Assembly: GCA_042217615.1 (NCBI GenBank)
Contig: JBDGSI010000043.1
Span: 1 to 12,320, forward strand
DNA from: JBDGSM01 sp042217615
GTDB taxonomy: Archaea; Nanohalarchaeota; Nanosalinia; Nanosalinales; Nanosalinaceae
Reading direction: 5' to 3'
DNA: 12,320 nt
The translations under genes and the position numbers were made by a program. Shown here piece after piece: positions 12,299 to 12,320 of the stretch. Each line of letters opens with the position of its first letter. Position 1 is the stretch's first letter. The notes beneath the pieces were generated by a model that was not told where the DNA came from, made no database searches, and saw only the letters and a list, made by a program, of their open reading frames with translations.

Positions 12299-12320
12299 AT
12301 GGCGACGAAGACTATAACCA
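12299..12320 (+). CDS. Start of a gene cut by the window edge
   Basis: Only the first seven codons are visible (MATKTIT). The TATA box at 27 nt supports this as a real start. The opening resembles small archaeal VapB-type antitoxins, which often begin MATKTI followed by VTEEAY, but seven residues cannot establish this. Confidence 0.4.

Noticed and set aside
1..12320. CRISPR array
   Set aside because: No regularly spaced direct repeats were seen. AGGCCT is too short and too irregularly spaced.

Overview
The window looks like part of an archaeal chromosome, probably from a halophile with a small genome (a nanohaloarchaeal/DPANN-like lineage is my best guess). The archaeal signs are an archaeal/eukaryal-type glycyl-tRNA synthetase, an archaeal AspRS, a haloarchaeal-type dUTPase, an initiator tRNA with an A1:U72 pair, a tRNA-Leu intron flanked by a bulge-helix-bulge motif, a tRNA-splicing endonuclease homologue, and TATA-like boxes about 28 nt upstream of start codons (leaderless promoters). 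The proteins are rich in Asp/Glu, which suggests salt-in halophily. The exact lineage is inference.

Layout. 1-1141: 3' part of glyS (+), convergent with a compact three-gene operon on the minus strand (4874 down to 1160): a FIST-domain protein, a LuxE-like acyl-protein synthetase and a LuxC-like acyl-CoA reductase. Divergent from it are an AN1 zinc-finger/rhomboid protease fusion (4984-5922) and an M14 aspartoacylase-family hydrolase (5982-6752). The hydrolase gene overlaps, tail to tail, a tRNA-splicing endonuclease homologue whose catalytic Lys position is Ala. rnhB (RNase HII) follows on the minus strand. From 8154 to 9039 come initiator tRNA-Met, an orphan HypA-like zinc-ribbon protein and intron-containing tRNA-Leu(UAA). 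Just downstream, the 3' end of the tRNA-Leu is duplicated inside a large imperfect hairpin. Then come a small coiled-coil protein (-), a dUTPase (-), aspS (+), a small serine hydrolase (-), and the first codons of another gene at the right edge.

How the genes fit together. Much of the window is translation and nucleic-acid housekeeping: GlyRS, AspRS, two tRNAs, splicing endonuclease, RNase HII and dUTPase. AspRS has His26 and Pro84, the signature of non-discriminating enzymes, so Asn-tRNA is probably made by transamidation. The splicing endonuclease homologue and an intron-containing tRNA occur within 2 kb of each other. The main accessory element is the FIST-LuxE-LuxC operon, which resembles the activation and reduction steps of a carboxylic (fatty) acid reductase coupled to a ligand-binding sensor-type protein. 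No luciferase or LuxD is present.

Across the window the palindrome AGGCCT occurs about 36 times (about 3 expected by chance). Eleven of these are the 8-mer AAGGCCTT. They fall in all reading frames and between genes, so codon usage alone does not explain them.
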